64,000 bases of DNA from Pseudobacteriovorax antillogorgiicola. GTDB taxonomy: Bacteria; Bdellovibrionota_B; Oligoflexia; Oligoflexales; Oligoflexaceae. The notes beneath the pieces are model-generated. The model saw only the letters and a list, made by a program, of their open reading frames with translations, did no database searches and was not told where the DNA came from. The stretch lies in the NCBI RefSeq assembly GCF_900177345.1, contig NZ_FWZT01000022.1, positions 93,391-157,390 of the forward strand. The letters run 5' to 3'. Below are positions 26,078 to 35,301 of this stretch, one piece after another (within the stretch, counting starts at the first letter, position 1; the number at the start of each line of letters is the position of its first letter). The translations under genes and the position numbers were made by a program.

Positions 26078-26848
26078 ATGATGATCAAACTTTTTTTAGT
26101 GCTCCTCGCAATCGCGCAAACAACCTGGATGAATGAGAGCTTTGCCGACTCACACATCAACGTATCCTATCCTCAGTGGCCCCCCTACTTCTATGGTAAG
26201 CAAGATAAGAAAGGCTTCGGACGCGATATCATTGAACAGTGCCTTGCTCAGATGAAACAAGATCATAGCTTCAAGTATATGCCGATCGCTCGGGCTAATA
26301 AAACAACTCAAATGGGCTTGATCGACCTCAATGTATACTCGAAGAAGAAAGGACGCGAGGAATGGCTTCATTACGGATCGGAGCCACTCTATGAGGTCAC
26401 TTATAATCCCGTCACCCTAAAAAGCAAATCCATCCGTCTGTCTGGTTTAAAAGACTTTGACCCTTATCGCATCGGACATCAAATTGGGATGAAGTATTCT
26501 CTTGAATACCAAGACTACCTCAATTCAAGGCGTACTCAGAAAGGGGTTGATGAAGTGAGGAATCATGAGTCGAATATGCGAAAGCTCCTTCATGGCAGGA
26601 TTGATGTCTACGTGTCCACGCGCTCTGATATCGAAATCATGGCCAAGCAACTTAAGGTCAGTGATCAAATCCGGGTGCATGATCTAGAAATTCGCAAGGC
26701 CAAGTACTACCTTACAGTGCCCAAGAATGCCAAAAATGTCAAAGAACCAAAAAAACTTCTTGGTGCATTAGATTCATGTCTTAAAAAGATGAAGGCTACC
26801 GGATCTTACTGCAATCTTGCAAAAGGTTATGGGGTTCCTTGTCCGTAG
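26078..26848 (+). CDS. Periplasmic amino-acid-type substrate-binding protein
   Basis: A 256-aa protein with a signal peptide ending near ESFAD and a family 3 extracellular solute-binding fold: YPQWPPYFYG, the GFGRDIIEQCL helix, RKLLHGRIDVYV for the hinge crossover, and a C-terminal Cys pair. No transporter permease is adjacent, and proteins of this orphan type often lack one. The ATG at 26078 is taken because the six upstream codons start with TTG and lack a ribosome binding site. Confidence 0.8.
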   Translation: MMIKLFLVLLAIAQTTWMNESFADSHINVSYPQWPPYFYGKQDKKGFGRDIIEQCLAQMKQDHSFKYMPIARANKTTQMGLIDLNVYSKKKGREEWLHYGSEPLYEVTYNPVTLKSKSIRLSGLKDFDPYRIGHQIGMKYSLEYQDYLNSRRTQKGVDEVRNHESNMRKLLHGRIDVYVSTRSDIEIMAKQLKVSDQIRVHDLEIRKAKYYLTVPKNAKNVKEPKKLLGALDSCLKKMKATGSYCNLAKGYGVPCP

Positions 26849-27211
26849 AATAAGCAATTTAGGTGAGGTCTTAAAATCTTCAGTGCTTAGGAGCGAGCCC
26901 ATATACCTACCTCGATCCTAAGTCACCACTTGCCCCTACAACGAACAGCTTCGAACTGCATACCTGTCTGACGATCTATCTACATTCACTAGCTTCACTT
27001 TAGTTAAACTGTTCATCCAAGAAGTCAGAATAGAGTTGTGAACGCTAATTTCTAAAGTCAAGCTGACTGTATTTGAAAGCCTCCAAGGAACAACCTACTT
27101 CATACAGGTTCCAGTCAAAAAACCTCCTCCATAGCAACTAATAGACGAAGGCAAACCATTTATTTCAGAAGATCGTAGTTTATATAGTAGTAGTGATCAT
27201 CTCAATTTCCT
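26849..27211. other. Intergenic region upstream of the stress cluster
   Basis: About 360 bases without a recognisable gene. The region is AT-rich toward its right end and leads into the sigma-54 promoter at 27212. Activator sites are expected here, but no clear dyad stands out. Confidence 0.45.
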
Positions 27212-27227
27212 TGGCATGAGCTTTGCT
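27212..27227 (+). promoter_or_regulatory. Sigma-54 (-24/-12) promoter for the DUF1328 unit
   Basis: TGGCATG-AGCT-TTGCT matches the sigma-54 consensus TGGCACG-N4-TTGCW at 15 of 16 positions including GG and GC. It lies 53 bases upstream of the DUF1328 start. Confidence 0.85.
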
Positions 27228-27279
27228 TCAATAACGGTGATAGCATTTTTTTAGGTTAGGTTTACTTGGAGGTTTTTTT

Positions 27280-27444
27280 ATGTTGAGTTGGACGTTAGCA
27301 TTTTTGATCCTTGCAGCCATTGCAGGAGTTTTTGGTTTCGGAGGAATAGCTGGTGCATCCGCTTCGATTGCACAGATCTTATTCTTTATTTTCCTAGTGG
27401 CACTTGTGATTAGCTCCTTCACCGGAAGAAAGCCCAATATATAG
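27280..27444 (+). CDS. DUF1328 small membrane protein (YtjA-like)
   Basis: A 54-aa protein with two hydrophobic helices separated by the Gly-rich turn [17 protein letters not shown], which is the DUF1328 signature. It ends in the basic tail TGRKPNI. GGAGG lies 7 bases before the ATG. DUF1328 proteins are small inner-membrane proteins found in general-stress regulons of many proteobacteria, and no biochemical role is established. It heads a probable unit with the OmpA-type lipoprotein 100 bases downstream. Confidence 0.9.
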   Translation: MLSWTLAFLILAAIAGVFGFGGIAGASASIAQILFFIFLVALVISSFTGRKPNI

Positions 27445-27544
27445 TGCATCATAGGAAATGGAGTGGGGCTGCCCTACCCTACGGCTACAAACTACATATT
27501 TATTTGCAAAGATTAGATGGGTAGAATCTTTCCAAGGAGGACGT

Positions 27545-28342
27545 ATGAAACTGAAGTTACCTTTATTTTTATTACTAGCAACTAGCGTTGGGTGTGCCAG
27601 TAATGATCCTGAGTCTTTAAAGAAGGCAGAGATCGCTGTTGAGAAGTCTGAAGAGAAAGACGCGGATGATCTCACACCTCGCATGATGGAGCTTGCTAAT
27701 GAGCAACTTGATCAAGCCCAAGATCTTTGGGATGACGCTGTCGACGCGAGAGAGGATCAAAACTACGCAAAATCTGAAAAGCTTGCCCAAAGAGCTCAAG
27801 AACTAGCTATATCAGCGAAAGCTCTAGCCGACCGAGCAAGAACGATTAACAAGAATGTTGAAAAGTGGGATAAAAACCCACGGCTCTATAATGCGGCATC
27901 CCAGGACAAACTGCTGAAGAGGATCGAAATCCTTCAGGCTCAGCTCAAACGTAAACCTGCCGTCAATGTTGCTCCGGGCATGACCGCCGACGCAGCGGTG
28001 GCACTGGTCGACCAGATGCCAATTGCATACTTTCCATACAAAGTCGCGGAGCCAAAAAATGAGTTCGTCCCTCACGCAAAAAATCTAGCCAAGGTTATGA
28101 ATAATCACCCAGGACTAAAGCTCGAACTTTATGGCTATGCTGATCCCCGAGGGACCGAGGAGTATAACCAAGAACTAGCCAAAAAGCGTGCTTATAACAT
28201 CTCACAAATCCTCATCAGAGAGGGTGTAGCTAAAAACCGAATCAAAATTGTAAGTTCTGGCGAGGTAAACAGTTCGTCGCGATCAGTTTCCGATATGCAA
28301 CTTTATCGTAAAGTAGAGGCAACTCTTATCAATGCCCACTAG
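27545..28342 (+). CDS. OmpA-family lipoprotein with DUF4398-like helical domain
   Basis: The ATG at 27545 has AAGGAGG immediately upstream. The 265-aa product has a lipobox (TSVGC), a long charged helical region (residues 30-130, DUF4398-like) and a C-terminal OmpA peptidoglycan-binding domain with LELYGYADPRGTEEYN and LAKKRAYNISQILI. The domain order tethers the outer membrane to the cell wall. It is likely in the same transcription unit as DUF1328 and the barrel gene that follows. Confidence 0.88.
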   Translation: MKLKLPLFLLLATSVGCASNDPESLKKAEIAVEKSEEKDADDLTPRMMELANEQLDQAQDLWDDAVDAREDQNYAKSEKLAQRAQELAISAKALADRARTINKNVEKWDKNPRLYNAASQDKLLKRIEILQAQLKRKPAVNVAPGMTADAAVALVDQMPIAYFPYKVAEPKNEFVPHAKNLAKVMNNHPGLKLELYGYADPRGTEEYNQELAKKRAYNISQILIREGVAKNRIKIVSSGEVNSSSRSVSDMQLYRKVEATLINAH

Positions 28343-28412
28343 ACCTCCCAATCTACTGTGAGATCGAACGATTCAAGTAATAGTAGAATCACGTAATCAG
28401 GAAGGAAGAAAT

Positions 28413-29087
28413 ATGAAACTATATGAAATGAAAGCTGCAGTCGTATCATCTCTCTTATTCGCTGGTACCGGCTTTGGAGCTCAAAGCAATGAGATGATAA
28501 ATACAGAAGAAATGCCCAAATTGCTATATAATTCCATCGAGATAAGCCCGATCGCAGCTGGCCTCTCTGCTGAAGGTGGGGTTCAAATTATTTCTGCTAG
28601 TTGGGAACAGTATATCGGGGACAAGTGGGCAGGCTATCTCAGAGCTGGATACGGTGATGTGGAAATGGACAATGACTTTATTCAAGAAGCTCAAGAAGAA
28701 ACTGATGGGGCAGTTTTAGAAAGTGGGTATGGATCATCATTTGAACTCGGTACAAGATATTATGAGGATCCCATTGGCGACAGCTGGTTTGGTAGCGCAG
28801 GGGTATCCTATTCTGAGAGCAAATCGAAATGGGTCTATGAAGAAAGTGAAGTTCAGAACGAACTTTATGCCGTGACTCCGAACATCGGCGCAGGCTACCG
28901 ATGGGCATGGAACAGCGGCTTTCTCGTAAGAGCATCAGTGGGTGCTGGATTCCCATATGTTAGCAGCGAAAGCGTCAGCGCTACTATCTCGGGTGCGAAA
29001 GTCGAAGAGGCCATTGAAGATGTTGAAGACTATAACGATCAGGATGTAATTCCTAAGCTTGACGTTGGAATAGGCTACACATTCTAA
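28413..29087 (+). CDS. Outer-membrane beta-barrel-like protein
   Basis: A 224-aa protein with a signal peptide (to about residue 22) and repeated amphipathic strands (for example WAGYLRAGYGDV, SSFELGTRYYED and FLVRASVGAGFPYV), ending in LDVGIGYTF with the terminal Phe expected for BamA-dependent barrels. AGGAAGG is upstream of the ATG. It lies 70 bases after the OmpA-type gene and is probably in the same unit. No specific family is recognised. Confidence 0.72.
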   Translation: MKLYEMKAAVVSSLLFAGTGFGAQSNEMINTEEMPKLLYNSIEISPIAAGLSAEGGVQIISASWEQYIGDKWAGYLRAGYGDVEMDNDFIQEAQEETDGAVLESGYGSSFELGTRYYEDPIGDSWFGSAGVSYSESKSKWVYEESEVQNELYAVTPNIGAGYRWAWNSGFLVRASVGAGFPYVSSESVSATISGAKVEEAIEDVEDYNDQDVIPKLDVGIGYTF

Positions 29088-29111
29088 TCTCTCTTTTCCT
29101 ATTTCTGAACT

Positions 29112-29144
29112 GTAAATGCAGGCTCGGCAAGTGCCTGCATTTAC
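29112..29144 (+). terminator. Hairpin ending the DUF1328-OmpA-barrel unit
   Basis: A perfect 12-bp dyad GTAAATGCAGGC/GCCTGCATTTAC with a 9-base loop starts 25 bases after the barrel gene stop. No T-run follows, so the mechanism may not be purely intrinsic. Confidence 0.7.
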
Positions 29145-29348
29145 CCTCACCAAGCAATATCTCTCCAAATACCTCGTAGATATTCTTCTTTACTTTATTA
29201 GCGATCAAAGCGATGCAATGCTAAAGCAATACTTTAGGTATCAAACCTTGTTATGTGTGGAGGCGTTCATTCTATTGTTAGTTTGATCAGATATACGAGA
29301 GTGATGATGCAAGGTGAGGGATATGGCCAAGATGTTCTTGGCCTCTGA

Positions 29349-29549
29349 CTATTGAAAGTTCTTCGAAAACTTATCTATTTCCTGTTCTGCTTCTTCCTTG
29401 CTATAGCCATAGCGTTCCTGGAGACAACCCTTAAGCTCCTGAGATTTGCCTTGGATCCGTTGCATATCGTCATCCGTAAGCTTTCCCCACTTCTGGCGAA
29501 TTTTACCTTTTGCTTGCTCCCACTTACCTTCAAAAATATCTCCATTCAT
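29349..29549 (-). CDS. CsbD-family general stress protein
   Basis: A 66-aa hydrophilic helical protein with the CsbD pattern: FEGKWEQAKGKIRQKWGKLTDD, then RIQGKSQELKGCLQERYG and YSKEEAEQEIDKF. CsbD-like proteins accumulate under general or osmotic stress; the mechanism is unknown. AAGGAGG precedes the start. A sigma-54 type promoter lies 70 bases upstream, shared in type with two other stress genes here. Confidence 0.93.
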   Translation of the reverse strand: MNGDIFEGKWEQAKGKIRQKWGKLTDDDMQRIQGKSQELKGCLQERYGYSKEEAEQEIDKFSKNFQ

Positions 29550-29618
29550 GAAGACCTCCTTGTATTACGTTTGTTACTGAAAAACTCCTAGAAGGCTTAT
29601 CAGCCTCAATAAGCCTAT

Positions 29619-29634
29619 TGCACGTTCCGAGCCA
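29619..29634 (-). promoter_or_regulatory. Sigma-54 (-24/-12) promoter for the CsbD gene
   Basis: Read on the minus strand, TGGCTCG-GAAC-GTGCA matches the consensus at 14 of 16 positions with GG and GC intact. It is 70 bases before the CsbD start. Confidence 0.75.
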
Positions 29635-29783
29635 CCGAAAAGAAAATTGACTAGGGCCTTAAGTATACGTTTCGTAAGCTCTGAAGTCCTATTTAAAAGA
29701 TGTACAAGGGTATGGAGGTGTATTTTCTAAACTACAGGCCGAAGTATGAAATTAGAGACATGTGCGGGACCTTCGAATTGAGC

Positions 29784-30885
29784 TTACACTCGATCCGGTG
29801 TAATCACTTGGTTAGGGCCATCCCATTCTTGTGCTTTCTGCTGATATCGTCGAGATTCATCTTTTAAGGAATCTGAGATTTCATTGGTTTCTCCTTCTTG
29901 ATCTACATGAGCAAGGCGAAGATATATTGGAAGGTGATCAGATCCTACATCTCCAAGCCTCTCCATTCTTACCAAGCGGAAACCACTGGAGTGAAAAAAA
30001 TGATCAAGAGGGAAACGAAGATAAGGCAGTGACTTGGGGAATGTTGCGTAGATTCCTCGACCTATTCTAGGGTCCCAAAGGCCGCTTACGCGCCTAAACA
30101 TACGAGTGCTATGAGACCAGGCAACATCATTGAGATCACCAGCGACAATGAAGTTACGTTTCGACTTACGTACGTAATTCGCTACTTGTATAAGCTCGCC
30201 ATCTCGTTCATGACTATGCCCTTCTACAGGCCGTGGAGGGCGAGGATGAAGACCAATAAATTCAAATAAGGAACCTTTATCGATTCTACATGTTGCAAAT
30301 AGTGAGGGAACTCGCTCATCTACCAAGTGTTTGACCTTAAAGTCCTCGATGGGATACTTCGAGAAAAATAGAAAACCGCATGAATTATCCTGTGGGTGGA
30401 GCACAGAATATGGCCAATGTTCTTGAAGTGGTTCTAAGGAGGTTTTCCAACGATTATCTGTCTCAACTAAGAATATGAAGTCCGGCTGCCGCTCATAGAT
30501 AAGCTTCAAGAGTTCATCAAAACTCCTATTTTTTTGATATACGTTCGCTGAAAGAAACGAAACTTGGTGATCCTCAACATGTTTGGACATTTGGTACCGA
30601 GGTGACTCTGGTTTGACAAAAGGGGTGTATCGGTGGATGCGATAGATATCTAGTGCGACGGTTACAGCAAAGAGCTAGCTGACAGATAATATCCAAGAGC
30701 GAGCTCAATGGTGAGATGATTAGATAGCTGGTCAATAAGATCGACTGTACCACGAGGATCTGGAATCGTGGAAAGTCCAAGCTACGTACCCACCAGTAGT
30801 GTGTTTTCCATAGAGGGAGAAGACCTACGATAAGAAATACAATTGCCATCCCCCGAAAGACTACTATCTCCGTTGCGTCAGTCAT
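29784..30885 (-). pseudogene. Endonuclease/exonuclease/phosphatase-family gene split by a frameshift
   Basis: Two overlapping frames together make one typical protein of about 367 aa. The first (start 30885) encodes the N-terminal membrane helices with LPLWKTHYWWVRSLDFPRFQ. The second, ending at 29784, encodes the EEP catalytic domain with SANVYQKN, FLVETD, IVAGDLNDVAWS, PLDHFFHS and GSDHLPIY. The family junction (…YRIHRYTPF…) is only readable after a 1-base shift near 30671-30690. The downstream ATG at 30590 has no ribosome binding site. It is either an inactivated gene, a sequencing error, or a programmed shift. Confidence 0.8.
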
Positions 30886-31122
30886 TGTTTATCACTCCTC
30901 TTTTACTTACATCTAATGCACGTAGAAACGCACGGTGAATGACTATTAACGGGAGCAAAACCTATGATACTCGTTACGCCTAAAAATACTCGCCAGTGTA
31001 CGAATTGTACTATCGCCTCATTTTTTTAACCAAGCCTTGTCTCATAGGTTTTGCTCCCCTTAGTAATGCTCGAATCGCATTCTTTCGCAAATTTGTAAAC
31101 TTGTAAAGAACCATAAAGGGGC

Positions 31123-31138
31123 TGGCCCTATCTTTGCA
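31123..31138 (+). promoter_or_regulatory. Sigma-54 (-24/-12) promoter for the YflT-like gene
   Basis: TGGCCCT-ATCT-TTGCA matches the consensus at 14 of 16 positions with correct GG-GC spacing. It lies 42 bases upstream of the start codon. Confidence 0.85.
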
Positions 31139-31179
31139 TACGTATGATTAACGACAATTTACATTAAGAGGAGATTTAC

Positions 31180-31677
31180 ATGACACAGAAAATTACAGCA
31201 TTATACAGCAACAAAGCCCAAGCTCAAGCCGTCATCAATGGTTTAGTTCTCCAAGGTGTCAGCCAAGACAACTTGAGTCTTCTAATGTCTAACGACACCC
31301 GTAAGAAAGAATTTGATATAGAAGTTAATACCAAGGCTCCAGAGGGAATCGCGATCGGAGGTGTTACTGGAGGCGCTATCGGTGCAATCGCTGCTGGGTT
31401 GACTGCTGTAGGGACCCTCGCTGTTACTGGTGGTGCGGGACTAGTAGCAGCCGGCCCTATTGTGGCTGTACTTTCAGGAGCTGGATCTGGAGCGGCAGGT
31501 GGTGGGCTTATTGGTGGCTTGGTGGGATTAGGCTTTGATGAAAATGAAGCTAAGTTGGTGGAGGCGGATATAGATAACGGCTCTATCTTACTTGCGGCTG
31601 AGGTCGAAGACACCCAAAAGGACGAACTCAAAAATTACCTAAAGGAGAGTGGCGCCAGAAACGTTTCAGTCCACTAA
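31180..31677 (+). CDS. YflT/GS17M-like general stress protein with glycine-zipper
   Basis: A 165-aa protein. The N-terminal 50 residues (ITALYSNKAQAQAVINGLVLQG…) follow the general-stress 17M/YflT pattern. The middle (residues 55-115) is a long Gly/Ala-rich glycine-zipper hydrophobic segment, and the C-terminus (ILLAAEVED…LKESGARNV) resembles the same ferredoxin-like unit. AGAGGAG precedes the ATG. It is likely membrane-inserted and induced under stress through the sigma-54 promoter. Function unknown. Confidence 0.8.
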   Translation: MTQKITALYSNKAQAQAVINGLVLQGVSQDNLSLLMSNDTRKKEFDIEVNTKAPEGIAIGGVTGGAIGAIAAGLTAVGTLAVTGGAGLVAAGPIVAVLSGAGSGAAGGGLIGGLVGLGFDENEAKLVEADIDNGSILLAAEVEDTQKDELKNYLKESGARNVSVH

Positions 31678-31712
31678 CAATATAGAAGTCGAGATAGTGA
31701 TCCCCCTCACTT

Positions 31713-31752
31713 GCAATCTAGAGTAAAGATCAAAAAAACAACTCTAGATTGC
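31713..31752. terminator. Long-stem hairpin between convergent genes
   Basis: A perfect 12-bp dyad GCAATCTAGAGT/ACTCTAGATTGC surrounds an A-rich 16-base loop, midway between the YflT-like gene and the convergent beta-barrel gene. It probably terminates in both directions. Confidence 0.65.
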
Positions 31753-31766
31753 GATTTGTACTCTGT

Positions 31767-32690
31767 CTAGAATATGAATTTCATCTCTAAGTTGAGCCCC
31801 ACCTGTTTGCGAAACTCTTCAGATCGACTCCAATTTATAAATGGCTCAATGTCGTAGTGAAAAACATTTCTATAGATTTTATGTCGAAAGCTGCCACTTA
31901 TTGTATATGAAGTTGCGTGATAGTTTGGTCGATTATCAGCTTCTATAATAAATCCATACTGAGTCGTGATAGAGTCTGAATGAACTATGGTATACTTCGG
32001 CCCATGATTCGTGAATAGGGTATTTTTACTTTCCGAGTACTGCTGCTCATTTACGATTTCCAGCTCTTGATCATATGAAATTAGGAACTTTAATTCCAGT
32101 GACGTAAATATTCCTGTACCATCTTCTGGGTTCGCAAAGAAATGTAGTTCAGGCTTTACGTGAAGCCAGTTGGTTTTTGCAGTAGAATACAATTGCAAGC
32201 GGAACTTAGACTCTAGTTCATCGGAATACTGGAGGCGAGGCTCAAACTTGGTTTGCAATGAACCAAACTCCTGCATAATCTCTAAGAAAGCACCGACTGA
32301 GTCTGGATTATTTTCAGTTTGTTTTCGGCTTCTATTAATACCTTGATCTTGGCTTTCTTCATCATAAGTAGCAAATGCTAATTGCCACTTTCGCTCAGTA
32401 TGGGGCAAGTGGACTCTAGCACTAAGATTAGGAACAAATCTGTGCTGAGCGCCTTCCCTAACATAAATTGAATTGCTAGCTGAGATTCTGGTCCCATTTC
32501 GATCACGAGAGTAGCTTTTTTCTGCTAGATAGAGATCTATGGCTTCGGCTTGCTCATCAATCCAATACGAAATATCGCGATTTTTCTGGATCAAGTACTC
32601 TTCAAGTGTCTCTTCAGCTGCAAAAGCGCAAGATTCAGTAAACGATATGATAATAGCGATCGAGGACCAAAGTTTTGGACCTGATGTCAT
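31767..32690 (-). CDS. Outer-membrane protein of unknown family (second gene of pair)
   Basis: A 307-aa protein with a signal peptide (ending CAFAAE), a helical segment (residues 27-60), then about twelve long amphipathic beta-strands and a C-terminal strand ending LEMKFIF. This fits an outer-membrane barrel. It overlaps the stop of the upstream gene by 4 bases (ATGA). I recognise no family. The hairpin at 31713 ends the unit. Confidence 0.7.
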   Translation of the reverse strand: MTSGPKLWSSIAIIISFTESCAFAAEETLEEYLIQKNRDISYWIDEQAEAIDLYLAEKSYSRDRNGTRISASNSIYVREGAQHRFVPNLSARVHLPHTERKWQLAFATYDEESQDQGINRSRKQTENNPDSVGAFLEIMQEFGSLQTKFEPRLQYSDELESKFRLQLYSTAKTNWLHVKPELHFFANPEDGTGIFTSLELKFLISYDQELEIVNEQQYSESKNTLFTNHGPKYTIVHSDSITTQYGFIIEADNRPNYHATSYTISGSFRHKIYRNVFHYDIEPFINWSRSEEFRKQVGLNLEMKFIF

Positions 32691-33358
32691 AGCTTTTGCC
32701 CAACTTTTTCGATCTTATACTTGGCACCGAGAAAGATCGAGCCATGCCCCCATTGTTTTTCAGTGCCATTGATCCAGTCGTGATTAAACCTAATGTCAAA
32801 AAAGCCCAACCAGTTCTCCTGCTCCAAGACTTTCCATTGAATTGAAGTGCTTAAACTATAAATGGCTTCCCGACTAACATCTTCGGATTCTATCTCATGA
32901 TGACCATAGTCAGCAGAATGCCCAACGATATCTGGGTCTCCCATCGAGTAAGACGTTGCCAACCCAGTGGCGACTGACAGATTGCTCCAGATGTAATATC
33001 GATATAGGGTCTCAATATGCATCTTATATGCGGAGTAGAGAATCCATTGATCCCCTACTTCCTTCCCGAAAAAATCTTTTTTAATCGGGAACAAACCAAT
33101 TTCAAGGGTCGCATGAGGGTCCAAAGCCCCCTCTACAATCAGTGCTGACGATGCTTTTAATGTCGCATGTTGGTCGATAGCCTCCGACCTAGGCAAAGTT
33201 TTGTAAAGTAAGAGTCCACTGCTAGCTAGCATGCTCCCCCTTTCTAGTTCGAGCGCTGTTACATTGCTAGCAAAGACCATGAAGGTGAAGGCAGCTATGG
33301 CCAGCGGCTTCAGATAAACTGAGTGTAGGTTGTTTCTAACTAAAGTGAGTTCGTTCAT
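32687..33358 (-). CDS. Outer-membrane/periplasmic protein of unknown family (first gene of pair)
   Basis: A 223-aa protein with a cleavable-looking N-terminal hydrophobic segment (AIAAFTFMVFASNVTA) and a predominantly beta pattern with alternating aromatics. It ends IFLGAKYKIEKVGQKL rather than in the usual terminal Phe. It is translationally coupled to the barrel gene at 31767-32690. The pair may form one surface complex. No family is recognised. Confidence 0.65.
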   Translation of the reverse strand: MNELTLVRNNLHSVYLKPLAIAAFTFMVFASNVTALELERGSMLASSGLLLYKTLPRSEAIDQHATLKASSALIVEGALDPHATLEIGLFPIKKDFFGKEVGDQWILYSAYKMHIETLYRYYIWSNLSVATGLATSYSMGDPDIVGHSADYGHHEIESEDVSREAIYSLSTSIQWKVLEQENWLGFFDIRFNHDWINGTEKQWGHGSIFLGAKYKIEKVGQKL

Positions 33359-33840
33359 GCTCTACCGAAATTCACGCATTTTATAAAGTTGAGACATGTC
33401 TATCCTCCTTTGCCTGTAAGCCTTAGCAAAGCCAAAAAATCATGCCTCAATAAACATCTCAGTAACTAAAGCAAACATCATACCCGAAGGCCGAACACTA
33501 TATCGCCAATCGCGAATATTCAAAAAATTGATCTTTGATATTACATGATAGAAGAAAACATCTCCCAATATAGATTGAGAAATTTTCAGTAGGCTGAACT
33601 CTAGGCCCTTTGCGAAGGTAAGAACTGTAGGTTAAACCGAACGAGGAATGTAGGGATATGACGTCATTTATGGTCGGGGTGGCTGGAGGCCAGCCATCCC
33701 CTGAAATTGATCAAGATCTTGCCACGGAACCTAGTCAAAATTAACCAGTAATCCTTGAGTCATAGACGAAGCAATCCTCCATATCGACTCAATTTTTCGC
33801 GAGCAAATCCTGCCGGTACCTGAACTGCTTTTGCGTTAAG
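33359..33840. other. 480-bp intergenic region with a strong hairpin
   Basis: No gene is visible. A GC-rich dyad at 33676-33701 (GGGGTGGCTGG/CCAGCCATCCCC, one bulge, 3-base loop) stands out from AT-rich surroundings; no T-run follows. A weak sigma-54-like match at 33470-33485 on the minus strand lacks key bases. Confidence 0.5.
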
Positions 33841-35166
33841 CTATGAACAGCTAAACGAGCCAGTAGCCTCTGAGCCAGACATAAACCTGACCATTTGAAG
33901 GCTACCAGTGTCGCCATTGGCGCGATCCTCAATCACCAAGCGCCATGGGCGATCATAGTAATCGTAGCTACTGTAACTATTAAACACCGCCATGGGCGAG
34001 TCAGCATCAAGGCCCGAATAGGACTTGACCATCGTTCCCCGACCAGATGTTCTAGAATGAAGGGTAGCCCGTCTTCCATCCGGCGACTCTAAGTAGATGT
34101 TTAAGTCCCCCCAATATGAGTGATACAGCTTGAATTCGAATGTAGGAGTTTCGGAGACATAGAAGGAGTCACCATTGACTTGCTCAGGTCGGAACTCATA
34201 AACCGCAGTTGAGTTATTACCGATGTATCGATACACGTACTGTTTGTGTACACCATAGTCATGTGTGGAGTCTTTGCAGCCAGTAATGCTGAGGTTTTGC
34301 CCAGAGGTAAAATCCACCGATCCTACAAAGTTACCAAGACCATTGCGGAACATCTTAGCTTTGGCCTTAGCATCAACCAACGAGCCAGTGTCGGTATTGA
34401 TCGACGCTTCAAGGTTGTTGACGTAGTAACGGGATTTCCCTCGCTTCCACACGGTTGGAGATTTTAGCGTCAACTGAAGGATATTATCCTCAGGGAAAGT
34501 CACCGCCAAATCTCCGATTGATGTTAACTCATCCAGCTTGTCATTATATTGAGATACAGCAACAAAAAAACGACGAAGTTCGTCCTGGTTGAGTTTCATC
34601 TTGCGATCGCGATACCAGCCAGACACTCGTGCGATCTCAAAAGACCTACGACTCCAAGACGATTCAACAAGTTGAAGCCGGATAGAACCACTTTGAAGCC
34701 TGTTATCGGAGTAGCCAGCAGAATAAAGGATCTTTATATCTGCCTCACCGTTGGTAAGAGTGTCACCAAAGTTTGTATCAAAACGAAAGTACCTAGGCTT
34801 AAGTCCTGAGCTTTGAAAGCTTTGTGATGCAACAAGCTCTCTATTCATAAACGACGCTGCCTTATCTCCTTCCTTCGTTGGTACAGGTGTGTCAGCAAAC
34901 TCCTCATCACTGACCTCTTCCGGTAAACCGGCAGACCGTAAAATTGAACTTACAACGGCAAACGACGTATCACCACTAGCCTCCTGATCCAGACCAGTTG
35001 CAACCTGGTCGAGGGCATTGAAACTCTCAGTCAAATCTGAAAGATCCTTGACGGCCTCTGCATTGGCGTCAATCGCCTCTGCATTAGGGGTCTCGCGATT
35101 TTCTGAGTCAACTTGGCAAGAAACAGACCCTAACATGGAAAGGGCCAATAGCACGGGCTTTTTCAC
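33841..35166 (-). CDS. Lipoprotein with C-terminal proprotein-convertase P-domain
   Basis: A 441-aa lipoprotein (lipobox near LGSVSC). Residues 60-310 are an unrecognised beta-rich region. The last 120 residues carry a P/Homo-B type domain: FEFKLYHSYWGDLNIYLESP, DGRRATLHSRTSGRG, PWRLVIEDRANGDTGSL. P-domains are usually found on subtilisin-like proteases, but no protease domain is present here. It may be a binding module at the cell surface. It is transcribed divergently from the TPR lipoprotein operon. Confidence 0.78.
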   Translation of the reverse strand: MKKPVLLALSMLGSVSCQVDSENRETPNAEAIDANAEAVKDLSDLTESFNALDQVATGLDQEASGDTSFAVVSSILRSAGLPEEVSDEEFADTPVPTKEGDKAASFMNRELVASQSFQSSGLKPRYFRFDTNFGDTLTNGEADIKILYSAGYSDNRLQSGSIRLQLVESSWSRRSFEIARVSGWYRDRKMKLNQDELRRFFVAVSQYNDKLDELTSIGDLAVTFPEDNILQLTLKSPTVWKRGKSRYYVNNLEASINTDTGSLVDAKAKAKMFRNGLGNFVGSVDFTSGQNLSITGCKDSTHDYGVHKQYVYRYIGNNSTAVYEFRPEQVNGDSFYVSETPTFEFKLYHSYWGDLNIYLESPDGRRATLHSRTSGRGTMVKSYSGLDADSPMAVFNSYSSYDYYDRPWRLVIEDRANGDTGSLQMVRFMSGSEATGSFSCS

Positions 35167-35301
35167 GTACTCACTCCAAAAAAAATAAACAAAATGAATG
35201 CAGATAAACCTCTGCGGGAAGAAAGAGTCATGAGGAGATTAAAAATTGCATTAATAGTGAAAATACTTTAAAGCACTTCGATATTGTTTTGATGGGGACC
35301 T

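Noticed and set aside
33470..33485. Minus-strand sigma-54-like sequence upstream of the 32687-33358 gene
   Set aside because: GG and GC are present but the flanking T and C of the -24 element are not; too weak compared with the three good sites.
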